Below, piece after piece: positions 14,463 to 23,062 of a stretch of 35,851 nucleotides of DNA. Location of the stretch: the NCBI GenBank assembly GCA_958427975.1, contig CAUAEH010000016.1, forward strand, positions 1 through 35,851, written 5' to 3'. Each line of letters opens with the position of its first letter. The stretch's first letter is position 1. The DNA is from an uncultured Collinsella sp. Lineage in GTDB: Bacteria; Actinomycetota; Coriobacteriia; Coriobacteriales; Coriobacteriaceae. The position numbers and the translations under genes were made by a program. A model generated the notes under the pieces. The model was not told the DNA's origin, did not search any database, and saw only the letters and a program-made list of their open reading frames with translations.

Positions 14463-16913
14463 CTAAATCAGCCTAAAATGCTCGAGCGCCGCAACGACAC
14501 CGTCATGATCGACGGTGTCGGTCACGTAATCGGCCTTATCCTTGAGATAGTCCGGTGCGTTGCCCATCGCAATGCCGACATCGACGGCGTTCATCAGTGA
14601 GACGTCATTGCTGGCGTCGCCAATGCCGTATACGGTTCCGTGGTGGGGGTCGAGGGCGTCGAGTACAGACTGGATGCCCCCGCGCTTCGTGCATTCGCGG
14701 GGCGAGATTTCGGTTACCTCGAGTTCGAGCTCATTAAAGCACAGCAGCGGCTCAAGTGCCTTATCTTGAGCGATGTGGTTGGCGAGCGATGTAGACATCA
14801 AGATCTTGTAGACACTGTAATGTTGCAGCTGCGTGACTGCGTCGCCCAGGGTGCGCGCGTATCCGGGAGCATCGGGCGCATCGGCACTCATGCGCACGAC
14901 GCCGTTGAGGCCCTCAAAGCGGATGACCTCGCCCGATTGCTCAAGGTAGGGGGCAAGACGCTGCAGCATACTGGGCGTCATCGACAGATCGCGAATTGCG
15001 TGTCCGTTGATCTCGGCGTAACCGCCCGCAAGACAGACGATGCCGGTCCAAGGCAGCTCAAGAAGTTTGGGGTGGATGCAGCTGAGGGTACGTCCCGTGC
15101 AGATAAAGGCCATGTTGCCGTTGGCGACAAACTCGCGGATTGCCTGCGAGACCGCCTCGTTGGGATAGGGGGAGAGGTCCCGCTCGTCTTCGGGAAGGTC
15201 TTGGGCGAGCCTGGGGTCTTGCCAGGCGAGCGTTCCGTCGATATCGAAGAAGCAAATATCGCCGCGCTTATGGGCTGCGCTGGCGGCAGGGGAGGCCGAG
15301 GTGGTGGGCACAAATTCCGGCTCGAGGCCCATGATCTGGTCAAAATGCTCTTTAACGCGGGGAACGGAGATGCCGATGACCACCTGGGCGGTCTTGTCCG
15401 TAATGATGAGGCCCTTGGCGCCCACCGCGACAAACGACGCGTTATCTGCAACGATGGAAGGGTCTGCGACCTCGACGCGCAGGCGCGTGGCGCAGTTGGT
15501 TGCGCCCACAATATTGCCAACGCCACCTAAAAGCTGAATTACCCGCTCAGCGAGGACGTGATCTTGATCGGATCGACTATTGACCTCGTCATTGGGAGAT
15601 TGCTCTTTGGCAAAGCCGCTTTCCGTTAAACGATCGATTGCCGCGCGATTGGCAACATGATCCTCGCGGCCCGGCGTCTTAAGGTCATAGACCAAGATGA
15701 GTGCTCGAAAACTAACAAAAAAGATGAGGCTAAAGGCAAGGCCGATACCGAGCGCCAAAAGATAGGCACCGGCATGCGTGCGCATGAGCGGAATAAAGTT
15801 GAAGGCTGCCATCTCCATCAGGCCGCCCGAGAAGATGCCGACGATGCCAAAGAGATTCATGGTTGTGGCAAGGCAAGACGATAAGACGGCGTAGAGCAAA
15901 AAGAGCCCGGGGTGGGTGAACATAAAGAGAAACTCGAGTGGCTCGGTGACGCCGCAGATCACCGAGGCGACGATGGCGGGCAAAAGGATGACCTTAAGGC
16001 CGGCGCGGCGTTCGGGTTGGGCGGTGAAATAGAATGCTGCCGCGATGGCGGGAAGGCCAAAGAGCTTGCCCCAGCCGGTGGCGGTAAAACCTGCCCAGGG
16101 TGCAAGTTCATTTAAAGGGCGCGTGCTATGGGAGAGAATGGGGAGCAGGTTGGTCCACGTGGCGTAAATACCGTCGTTAATGACCAGATTGTCGTAATAG
16201 ATGGGCATGTAGAGCAGGTGGTGCAGCCCCATGGGCTCGAGTGCTCGCTCCAAAAACACAAAGATGCCCACGCCGAAGGGGCCGACGCCCGCAAGTGCGT
16301 GGCGCAGCGTTTCGGTCACAGCGTATGCGAAGGGCACGATGGCGGCCGAGATAGCGGCAAGGGCAAACACGGCAAAAAAGCTGATGAGGTAGACCAGCGA
16401 GGAACCCGAGAAGGTGCCGAGCCAATCGGGAACCTTGGCATCGTAGAAGCGGTCATGGATGGCGACGACGGTTGCCGATACCGCCAGCGGGCCGATAATG
16501 CCGGTGTCGAGCGTCTTGATGCCGTCGATGACGGTGATACCGTTGGCGGGGGTCAAAGATGACGGGTACTTAAGTCCAAGGTTGTCTCCGCTCAGCTTAA
16601 TGATCTCGCTCAAAAAGAAGCAATAGGCAAAATAGGCCACGAGTGCCTCGAGGCAGCAGCGTGCAGGTTGCTTTTGGGCAAGACCGATGGGCAACGCTAC
16701 GGCAAAAAGGAGCGGGAGACGTTTAAAGACCGTCCACGAGCCGCGCTGGATGATGGTCCAGAAAACGTACCAAGGGGTTCCGTATACGGCGAGGTCACCG
16801 ACGATGTCTACGGTCATGGCGAGGGCGGAGATGCCGACCATGAGGCCTGATATAGAAAACAACATGGCGGGCGCGAACATGGCTCCGCCAAAACGTTGGA
16901 TTTTCTGCAGCAT
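14463..16913 (-). CDS. PTS alpha-glucoside-type EIICB fused to a HAD phosphatase
   Basis: An 816-residue fusion. Residues 1 to about 420 are an EIIC membrane channel of the glucose/maltose/glucoside family (starting MLQKIQRFGGAMFAPAM, with GVTEPLEF as substrate motif). Residues about 450-525 are EIIB, with the phosphorylated cysteine C474 in NCATRLRV. After a short Ala/Ser linker, residues about 553-816 are a Cof-type HAD phosphatase: FFDIDGTL (D557, D559), CTGRT, and GIGDASNDVSLMN. The transporter would deliver sugar phosphate and the attached domain could remove the phosphate. No EIIA domain is present. ATG 16913 is chosen because GGAAGG precedes it by eight bases; ATG 16949 lacks that. It is divergent from the TreR-like regulator and carries a matching operator upstream. 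Confidence 0.92.
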   Translation of the reverse strand: MLQKIQRFGGAMFAPAMLFSISGLMVGISALAMTVDIVGDLAVYGTPWYVFWTIIQRGSWTVFKRLPLLFAVALPIGLAQKQPARCCLEALVAYFAYCFFLSEIIKLSGDNLGLKYPSSLTPANGITVIDGIKTLDTGIIGPLAVSATVVAIHDRFYDAKVPDWLGTFSGSSLVYLISFFAVFALAAISAAIVPFAYAVTETLRHALAGVGPFGVGIFVFLERALEPMGLHHLLYMPIYYDNLVINDGIYATWTNLLPILSHSTRPLNELAPWAGFTATGWGKLFGLPAIAAAFYFTAQPERRAGLKVILLPAIVASVICGVTEPLEFLFMFTHPGLFLLYAVLSSCLATTMNLFGIVGIFSGGLMEMAAFNFIPLMRTHAGAYLLALGIGLAFSLIFFVSFRALILVYDLKTPGREDHVANRAAIDRLTESGFAKEQSPNDEVNSRSDQDHVLAERVIQLLGGVGNIVGATNCATRLRVEVADPSIVADNASFVAVGAKGLIITDKTAQVVIGISVPRVKEHFDQIMGLEPEFVPTTSASPAASAAHKRGDICFFDIDGTLAWQDPRLAQDLPEDERDLSPYPNEAVSQAIREFVANGNMAFICTGRTLSCIHPKLLELPWTGIVCLAGGYAEINGHAIRDLSMTPSMLQRLAPYLEQSGEVIRFEGLNGVVRMSADAPDAPGYARTLGDAVTQLQHYSVYKILMSTSLANHIAQDKALEPLLCFNELELEVTEISPRECTKRGGIQSVLDALDPHHGTVYGIGDASNDVSLMNAVDVGIAMGNAPDYLKDKADYVTDTVDHDGVVAALEHFRLI

Positions 16914-16951
16914 AATATGCCTTCCGGATGCAACATGCTGTGCGAGCAAGA

Positions 16952-16963
16952 ACGTTTAAACAA
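16952..16963. promoter_or_regulatory. HutC-type operator upstream of the PTS-HAD gene
   Basis: GTTTAAAC at 16954-16961 within ACGTTTAAACAA fits the GntR/HutC consensus GTnTAnAC. It lies about 40 bases upstream of the chosen start codon. A second palindrome, CAATGA-AC-TCATTG, abuts it at 16961-16974. Confidence 0.55.
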
Positions 16964-17073
16964 TGAACTCATTGTAGAGGACTGGCTGCTTGCCGCATTG
17001 ACGGTTTTGATTCGGTCCGATTTGGGCTTCGGGGGAACCGTCGACGGTAAATAATCCGTGCTTTACCGATAAT

Positions 17074-17085
17074 CGGTTTAAACAA
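17074..17085. promoter_or_regulatory. HutC-type operator upstream of the TreR-like regulator
   Basis: GTTTAAAC at 17076-17083 in CGGTTTAAACAA matches the other sites of the set and lies 55 bases before the regulator start, suggesting autoregulation. Confidence 0.55.
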
Positions 17086-17137
17086 CCCAAAGAAATGCTA
17101 TCGTGCCTAGCCATACATATTCATTAGAGGTGAAGTC

Positions 17138-17857
17138 ATGCCAAAAGCGATATACGAAGGAATCTACCGAGAAATACGCTCGCGCATCATTAATGGGACC
17201 TATGCGTTTCAGGAGATGCTGCCAACCGAAGCTGAGTTGACCGCGGAGTTCGGATGTACTCGCAATACCGTCCGTCGCGCCTTGGGCATGCTGGCCGACG
17301 GGATGTTTGTGCAGCCCATACACGGCAAGGGCGTGCGCGTTATTTGGCTTAAGGGCGAAACCGACATGTTGGGTGCACTCGAGGAAGTCGAGTCGTTTGG
17401 CGAATTTGCAAAGCGCAACAATGCCGTCGCATCGACGGACGTTAAGTCTTTTGAACATTTGATCTGCACTGAGCAACTCTCTCGTCGCCTGGGCTTTAAG
17501 GTGGGCGAGGAGCTGATTCGCGTGGTACGTGTCCGAAGTCTCAACGGCAGTGCGCGCCAAGTGGACCATGGCTACTTTTTGGCGTCGATCGCCAAGGGTC
17601 TGACTCCCGAGATCGCGGCAGAATCTATCTATGACTATCTGGAGCACAAGCGTGGCATCAAAGTGATGGCGAGCCGCCGTACGGTGAGTGTCGAGCTCGC
17701 CAACGATGAGGATTGCAGCTATCTTGACCTCGGCAAATACAACTGCGTTGCCGTCATGGAGAGTCAGTCGTACACCTCGGATGGCATCTTGTTTGAGGTG
17801 ACGCATGCCCGCACGCATCCTGAGATCTTCCACTACCGCGTCAACTCCAAGCGATAG
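17138..17857 (+). CDS. GntR/HutC-family regulator, TreR-like
   Basis: A 239-residue DNA-binding repressor. Residues 1-70 are the winged helix (LPTEAELTAEFGCTRNTVRRAL, then GKGVRV as wing). Residues about 90-235 are a UTRA effector domain. Its closest match from memory is B. subtilis TreR, which senses trehalose-6-phosphate (compare SIYDYLEH and DEDCSYLDLGKYN). Here it is divergent from a glucoside-type PTS and precedes the sugar ABC operon, so a phosphorylated alpha-glucoside is the likely signal. GAGGTGA gives a good ribosome site. Palindromes fitting GTnTAnAC precede this gene and four nearby positions. Which sugar phosphate it senses is inferred, not seen. Confidence 0.88.
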   Translation: MPKAIYEGIYREIRSRIINGTYAFQEMLPTEAELTAEFGCTRNTVRRALGMLADGMFVQPIHGKGVRVIWLKGETDMLGALEEVESFGEFAKRNNAVASTDVKSFEHLICTEQLSRRLGFKVGEELIRVVRVRSLNGSARQVDHGYFLASIAKGLTPEIAAESIYDYLEHKRGIKVMASRRTVSVELANDEDCSYLDLGKYNCVAVMESQSYTSDGILFEVTHARTHPEIFHYRVNSKR

Positions 17858-17895
17858 TCGGCTAGCTCGCAGCCTGACGAGACCCGTGCCCTCAA

Positions 17896-17950
17896 AGAGA
17901 AAACGCCCGGTCAAACCGACGATGCATCGGCTTGACCGGGCGTTTTCTCT
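17896..17950. terminator. Bidirectional intrinsic terminator after the TreR-like gene
   Basis: Perfect 19-base-pair arms (17896-17914 with 17932-17950) enclose a loop that itself folds (CCGA/TCGG). The GTTTTCTCT side supplies the T-rich tail on the plus strand and AGAGAAAAC supplies it on the other. Confidence 0.9.
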
Positions 17951-17968
17951 GCATTCGATAACAAATAA

Positions 17969-18055
17969 TTGTTTATACAAAACTTGTCAAGTATCAAGTT
18001 GAAATCACCGTTCACCGAAGTTTTTCTACCGCTCCAGTAATACTTGTTCAAACAA
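17969..18055 (+). promoter_or_regulatory. Control region of the sugar ABC operon with two operator sites
   Basis: TTGTTTATACAA at 17969-17980 (11 of 12 bases of TTGTTTAAACAA, core GTTTATAC fits GTnTAnAC) and TTGTTCAAACAA at 18044-18055 (11 of 12) flank AACTTG...CAAGTT (17981-18000). They lie 109-195 bases before the lipoprotein start and are the best matches to the operator set found elsewhere. The exact promoter boxes are uncertain. Confidence 0.6.
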
Positions 18056-18163
18056 CTAGCCAAATAGCGTATCGTACGAATCAGCAAAAGGGGCAAAGTC
18101 CCCGAGCCAATCTCCGAAGGCGGCGGCAAAGGGTGCCGCCACGGTGTGAAAGGGTGGATTGTA

Positions 18164-19480
18164 ATGAAGAACGAAATGAGCAGAAGGCAGTTCCTGGGCT
18201 TTGCTGGTTCCGCGGTTGCGGTTCTTGGTCTGGGTCTCGTGGGCTGCGGCGGTTCTGCCGGCTCCGGCTCCTCTGCTTCTGGTGACGCTGCCGAGGTCTA
18301 CTTCCTCCAATTCAAGCCTGAGGTCGACAAGGAGTGGAAGGAGATCGCCAAGGCGTACAAGAAGGAGAAGGGCGTCGAGGTCAAGATCGTGACCGCCGCC
18401 TCCAACACCTACGAGGAGAAGCTCAAGTCCGAGATGTCCAAGAGCTCCGCTCCGACCCTGTTCCAGGTCAACGGCCCCACCGGTCTTAAGAACTGGAAGG
18501 ATTACTGCGCCGACCTGTCCGATACCAAGCTCCGCGGTGAGCTCATTGACGACTCCCTGGCCCTGCAGTCCGATGGCAAGGATCTGGGTATCGACTGGGT
18601 CCAGGAGAGCTACGGCATCATCTACAACAAGCAGCTGCTCGAGAAGGCTGGCTACAAGGCCGAGGACATCAACTCCTTCGACAAGCTGAAGGCTTGCGCC
18701 GACGACATCCAGGCCCGCAAGGACGAGCTTGGTGTTGAGGGTGCCTTCACTTCCGCCGGCATGGACGACTCCTCCAGCTGGCGCTACACCACCCACCTCG
18801 CCAACCTCCCGCTCTACTACGAGTTCGAGAAGGAGCACAACCAGGAGGACGACGAGATCAAGGGCGAGTATCTCGACAACTTCAAGCAGATCTTCGACCT
18901 GTACATCACCGACTCCACCTGCGATCCTTCGCAGCTCGCCTCCAAGACCGGCGACGACGCCACCAACGAGTTCGCAACCGGCAAGGCCGTCTTCTATCAG
19001 AACGGTTCTTGGGCCTACGCTGACCTCACCAAGGCCGGCATGACCGACGATCAGATTGGCATGATGCCCATCTACATCGGTGTCGACGGCGAGGAGAACC
19101 AGGGCCTGTGCTCCGGCGGCGAGAACTACTGGTGCGTCAGCTCCCAGGCTTCCGAGGATGCCCAGAAGGCCACCGAGGACTTCATGTATTGGTGCGTCAC
19201 TTCTGACACCGCCACCAGCATCATCGCTGACAAGATGGGTCTGACCGCTCCGTTCAAGAGCGCCAAGGAAACCACCAACGTCTTCTCGCAGCAGGCCGTT
19301 GCCATGGCCAAAGACGGCAAGAAGACCGTTGCTTGGGACTTCGTCTACATCCCCTCTGAGGAGTGGAAGAAGAACCTCAAGCAGGCTCTGATCGCCTACG
19401 CTGCCGACAACAGCAAGTGGGACGGCGTCAAGAACGCCTTCGTCGATGGCTGGAAGACCGAGAAGGCCGCTTCCGAGTAA
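18164..19480 (+). CDS. Extracellular sugar-binding lipoprotein of ABC importer (Tat-type signal)
   Basis: The substrate-binding subunit that captures oligosaccharides outside the membrane. MSRRQFLGFAGSAVAVLG is a twin-arginine-type signal followed by the lipobox LVGC (C28), so it is probably exported folded and lipid-anchored. The 438-residue mature part has the family-1 (MalE/MsmE-like) layout. AAAGGGTGGA at 18149-18158 supports ATG 18164; the in-frame GTG 18146 is too early for it. It is strongly biased to C-ending codons, as expected for an abundant protein. Two permeases and an ATPase follow. The exact sugar cannot be read; maltodextrin-like sugars fit the context. Confidence 0.92.
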   Translation: MKNEMSRRQFLGFAGSAVAVLGLGLVGCGGSAGSGSSASGDAAEVYFLQFKPEVDKEWKEIAKAYKKEKGVEVKIVTAASNTYEEKLKSEMSKSSAPTLFQVNGPTGLKNWKDYCADLSDTKLRGELIDDSLALQSDGKDLGIDWVQESYGIIYNKQLLEKAGYKAEDINSFDKLKACADDIQARKDELGVEGAFTSAGMDDSSSWRYTTHLANLPLYYEFEKEHNQEDDEIKGEYLDNFKQIFDLYITDSTCDPSQLASKTGDDATNEFATGKAVFYQNGSWAYADLTKAGMTDDQIGMMPIYIGVDGEENQGLCSGGENYWCVSSQASEDAQKATEDFMYWCVTSDTATSIIADKMGLTAPFKSAKETTNVFSQQAVAMAKDGKKTVAWDFVYIPSEEWKKNLKQALIAYAADNSKWDGVKNAFVDGWKTEKAASE

Positions 19481-19511
19481 GCAGTTGCTGCCCAAGCTAT
19501 CTGATTAGCGA

Positions 19512-19547
19512 CAGGGGGCGGGCAGACGTTGGTTTGCCCGCCCCCTG
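19512..19547 (+). promoter_or_regulatory. Intercistronic hairpin after the binding-protein gene
   Basis: A perfect 13-base-pair GC stem (19512-19524 with 19535-19547) lacks a T-tract. Such structures commonly protect the upstream mRNA end and make the binding protein more abundant than the permeases; that role is inferred. Confidence 0.7.
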
Positions 19548-19567
19548 CATATTGAAAGGACCCTTTT

Positions 19568-20422
19568 ATGGGCAAAGCACTCAAGCGCTGGTGGCCGCTC
19601 TTTATGCTGCCCACGTGCCTGGCGTTTATGATCGGGTTCGTGATCCCTTTTATCCAGGGCTTCTATCTCTCGTTCTGCCAGTTTATTACCATTAACAACA
19701 CGCATTTTGTCGGTATCAAGAATTACGTGCGCGCGCTGTCCGATCCGCAGTTTGCTACGTCGTTCTTCTTTACGGTGGCGTTTGCCTTCCTGTCGACGGT
19801 GCTTATCAACGTGATTGCCCTCGCCATCGCGCAGGCGCTCACCCGCAAGGCGCTCAAGGGCACCAACATCTTCCGTACGATCTTCTTTATGCCTAACCTG
19901 ATCGGCGGCATCGTGCTGGGCTACATTTGGCAGATTCTGATCAACTGCCTGCTCTCCAACGTGGGCGCCCAGCTCATCGCCCTTAACTCTGCTGCTGGCT
20001 TCTGGGGCCTTATCATCCTGACCCTGTGGCAGCAGGTCGGCTACATGATGATTATCTACATCGCTGGTCTGCAGTCCATTCCGTCCGACTACATCGAGGC
20101 CGCCAAGGTCGACGGCGCCACGGCATGGCAGACGTTTTGGAAGGTTAAGATCCCTAACCTGATGCCGACCATCACCATCTGCCTGTTCCTGTCCATCACC
20201 AACGGCTTTAAGCTGTTCGACCAGAACCTCGCCCTTACCGGCGGCGCCCCCGCGCACTCCACCGAGATGCTCGCCCTGAACATCTACAACACGTTCTATT
20301 CGCGTGCCGGTATCGCATGGCAGGGCATCGGTCAGGCCAAGGCAGTTATCTTCTGCATCCTGGTCGTAGCCATCTCCATGATTCAGCTTAAGGCCACGAG
20401 GTCCAAGGAGGTGCAGCAGTAA
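19568..20422 (+). CDS. Sugar ABC transporter permease 1 (MsmF/MalF-like)
   Basis: A 284-residue membrane subunit with about six hydrophobic helices. EAAKVDGATAWQTFWKVKIP is the EAA loop that contacts the ATPase. Its stop codon overlaps the start of the second permease by one base (TAATG). AAAGGA precedes the ATG. It belongs to the binding-protein-dependent sugar importer family (CUT1). Confidence 0.92.
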   Translation: MGKALKRWWPLFMLPTCLAFMIGFVIPFIQGFYLSFCQFITINNTHFVGIKNYVRALSDPQFATSFFFTVAFAFLSTVLINVIALAIAQALTRKALKGTNIFRTIFFMPNLIGGIVLGYIWQILINCLLSNVGAQLIALNSAAGFWGLIILTLWQQVGYMMIIYIAGLQSIPSDYIEAAKVDGATAWQTFWKVKIPNLMPTITICLFLSITNGFKLFDQNLALTGGAPAHSTEMLALNIYNTFYSRAGIAWQGIGQAKAVIFCILVVAISMIQLKATRSKEVQQ

Positions 20423-21261
20423 TGAAACGCGATAAGGTTATCAACCGCGCGCTCTCGATCTTCTTTACGATTCTGTCGCTCGCGTGGATCTACCCCGTGT
20501 TCATGATTGCGCTCAATTCCTTTAAAAAGGCAACTGCAATCAGCACCACCACGGCATTCGATCTGCTCACGCCCGAGACCTTCAACGGCCTCGCAAACTA
20601 CATGCACGCTCTTAACGAGCAGGGCTTTGCCTCGGCATTTATGTACTCGCTCATCATCACGGTCACGTCGGTCGTGCTGATTTTGGTGTGCTGCTCCATG
20701 TGCGCTTGGTACGTGGTTCGTGTCAACAGCAAGATCTCGAACTTCTTCTATTACTTGTTCGTCTTCTCGATGGTCGTACCGTTCCAGATGCTCATGTTCA
20801 CGCTGTCCAATTTGGCGGACCGCATCGGCTTCAACACGCCGTTCAACATCTGCTTTATCTACCTTGGCTTTGGCGCGGGCCTGGCGGTCTTTATGTTCGC
20901 CGGCTTTGTAAAGAACATTCCGCTCGAGATCGAGGAGGCGGCCATGATCGACGGCTGCAACCCGGTCCAGGTGTTCTTTAAGATTGTTCTCCCCATCATG
21001 AAGCCCACCTATCTTTCGGTCGGCATCCTCGAGACCATGTGGGTCTGGAACGACTACCTGCTGCCCTACCTTACGCTCGACTCCACCAAGTACAAGACCA
21101 TTCCTATCTTGATCCAGTACTTCCGTGGCGGCTACGGCCACGTCGAGCTCGGCCCCATGATGGCCTGCATCATGATGGTCGTTGTCCCCATCGTCGTCAT
21201 GTACATCCTCTGCCAGAAGTACATCATCGACGGCGTGGTGGCAGGTGCCGTCAAGGGCTGA
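20422..21261 (+). CDS. Sugar ABC transporter permease 2 (MsmG/MalG-like)
   Basis: A 279-residue partner permease. EEAAMIDGCNPVQVFF is its EAA loop and ETMWVWNDYLLP near residue 210 is typical of the MalG-type subunit. Translation is coupled to permease 1 through the TAATG overlap. The protein ends in the usual short C-terminal tail. CUT1 type. Confidence 0.92.
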   Translation: MKRDKVINRALSIFFTILSLAWIYPVFMIALNSFKKATAISTTTAFDLLTPETFNGLANYMHALNEQGFASAFMYSLIITVTSVVLILVCCSMCAWYVVRVNSKISNFFYYLFVFSMVVPFQMLMFTLSNLADRIGFNTPFNICFIYLGFGAGLAVFMFAGFVKNIPLEIEEAAMIDGCNPVQVFFKIVLPIMKPTYLSVGILETMWVWNDYLLPYLTLDSTKYKTIPILIQYFRGGYGHVELGPMMACIMMVVVPIVVMYILCQKYIIDGVVAGAVKG

Positions 21262-21329
21262 TGCCGTAACTGTTTTGCAAGTTTCAGCGGCGCTCCTCAG
21301 CGTGGCGCCGCGTATCGAAAGGTAGAGAC

Positions 21330-22529
<1,200 letters not shown>

Positions 22530-22597
22530 GCCCGGTGCATCCAGGCCCTCCCTTTGGGCGACTGCGGTATTGCCATCCTTTTGCCGCGGTCACATAT

Positions 22598-22640
22598 AAG
22601 GCTCCCCTCCCGTCCACTGGGCGAGAGGGGAGCCTTTCTT
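22598..22640 (+). terminator. Intrinsic terminator of the sugar ABC operon
   Basis: A perfect 12-base-pair stem (22598-22609 with 22625-22636) is followed by a T-rich tail (TCTTTG). Confidence 0.85.
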
Positions 22641-22666
22641 TGTGCCGGGCTGTCTATCTGTCAGTT

Positions 22667-22965
22667 TGTCTTGATCTGTAACAGGAGGAGGGCCAAATTG
22701 GGCCTAGATGTTACAGATTTAGACAGCGTCGAGCTGCCTGTCCTTTCATCTCGATCTGTAACACGAAGGACTGATTTCGGCAGTTACCTGTTACAGATTG
22801 AGATTGTTTTAGCCGCCTTGCCCGTCTGTCTCATTCTGTAACAGGTAGACCCGATTCCGGCGGTTATCTGTTACAGATTGAGATAGTTCATCGGGACAAT
22901 TTCGTTTGTCTCGATCTGTAACAGGTAGACTCAATTTTGACGGCTAGATGTTACAGACCGAGATT
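22667..22965. repeat. Array of four 80-bp hairpin units
   Basis: ATCTGTAACA occurs at 22674, 22754, 22834 (ATTCTGTAACA form) and 22914, exactly 80 bases apart. Its reverse complement TGTTACAGAT occurs at 22709, 22789, 22869 and 22949 (last copy ends GAC), also exactly 80 apart. The arms extend to about 17 bases (GTCTCGATCTGTAACAG with CTGTTACAGATTGAGAT). Each unit is thus an arm, 25 bases, the opposite arm, then a 35-base linker whose inner 25 bases differ between units. The 25-base loops of units 2-4 are related. The array follows the ABC operon terminator and precedes the convergent end of glgP. No CRISPR-type direct repeat or cas gene is present. Function unknown. Confidence 0.85.
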
Positions 22966-23005
22966 TTATGGTCGAGGCAGGCCATGGGCCGGCGTATGGG
23001 CACAA

Positions 23006-23037
23006 AAAACGGAGCCGCGTTGCCGCGACTCCGTTTT
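23006..23037 (-). terminator. Terminator of glgP (bidirectional)
   Basis: The stem AAAACGGAG-x-CGCG / CGCG-x-CTCCGTTTT with loop TTGC and one C-A mismatch lies just downstream of glgP. Runs of A (23004-23009) and T (23034-23037) give T-tails for both strands. Confidence 0.8.
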
Positions 23038-23062
23038 CAAGAGGATGGGTAAGGGAAGCGAA

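Noticed and set aside
18146..18163. GTG 18146 as start of the sugar-binding lipoprotein
   Set aside because: The ribosome site AAAGGGTGGA overlaps this start; ATG 18164 has correct spacing and gives a normal signal peptide.
22667..22965. CRISPR array
   Set aside because: The regular units are palindromic with 25- and 35-base gaps in alternation, only four units are present, and no cas genes are near.
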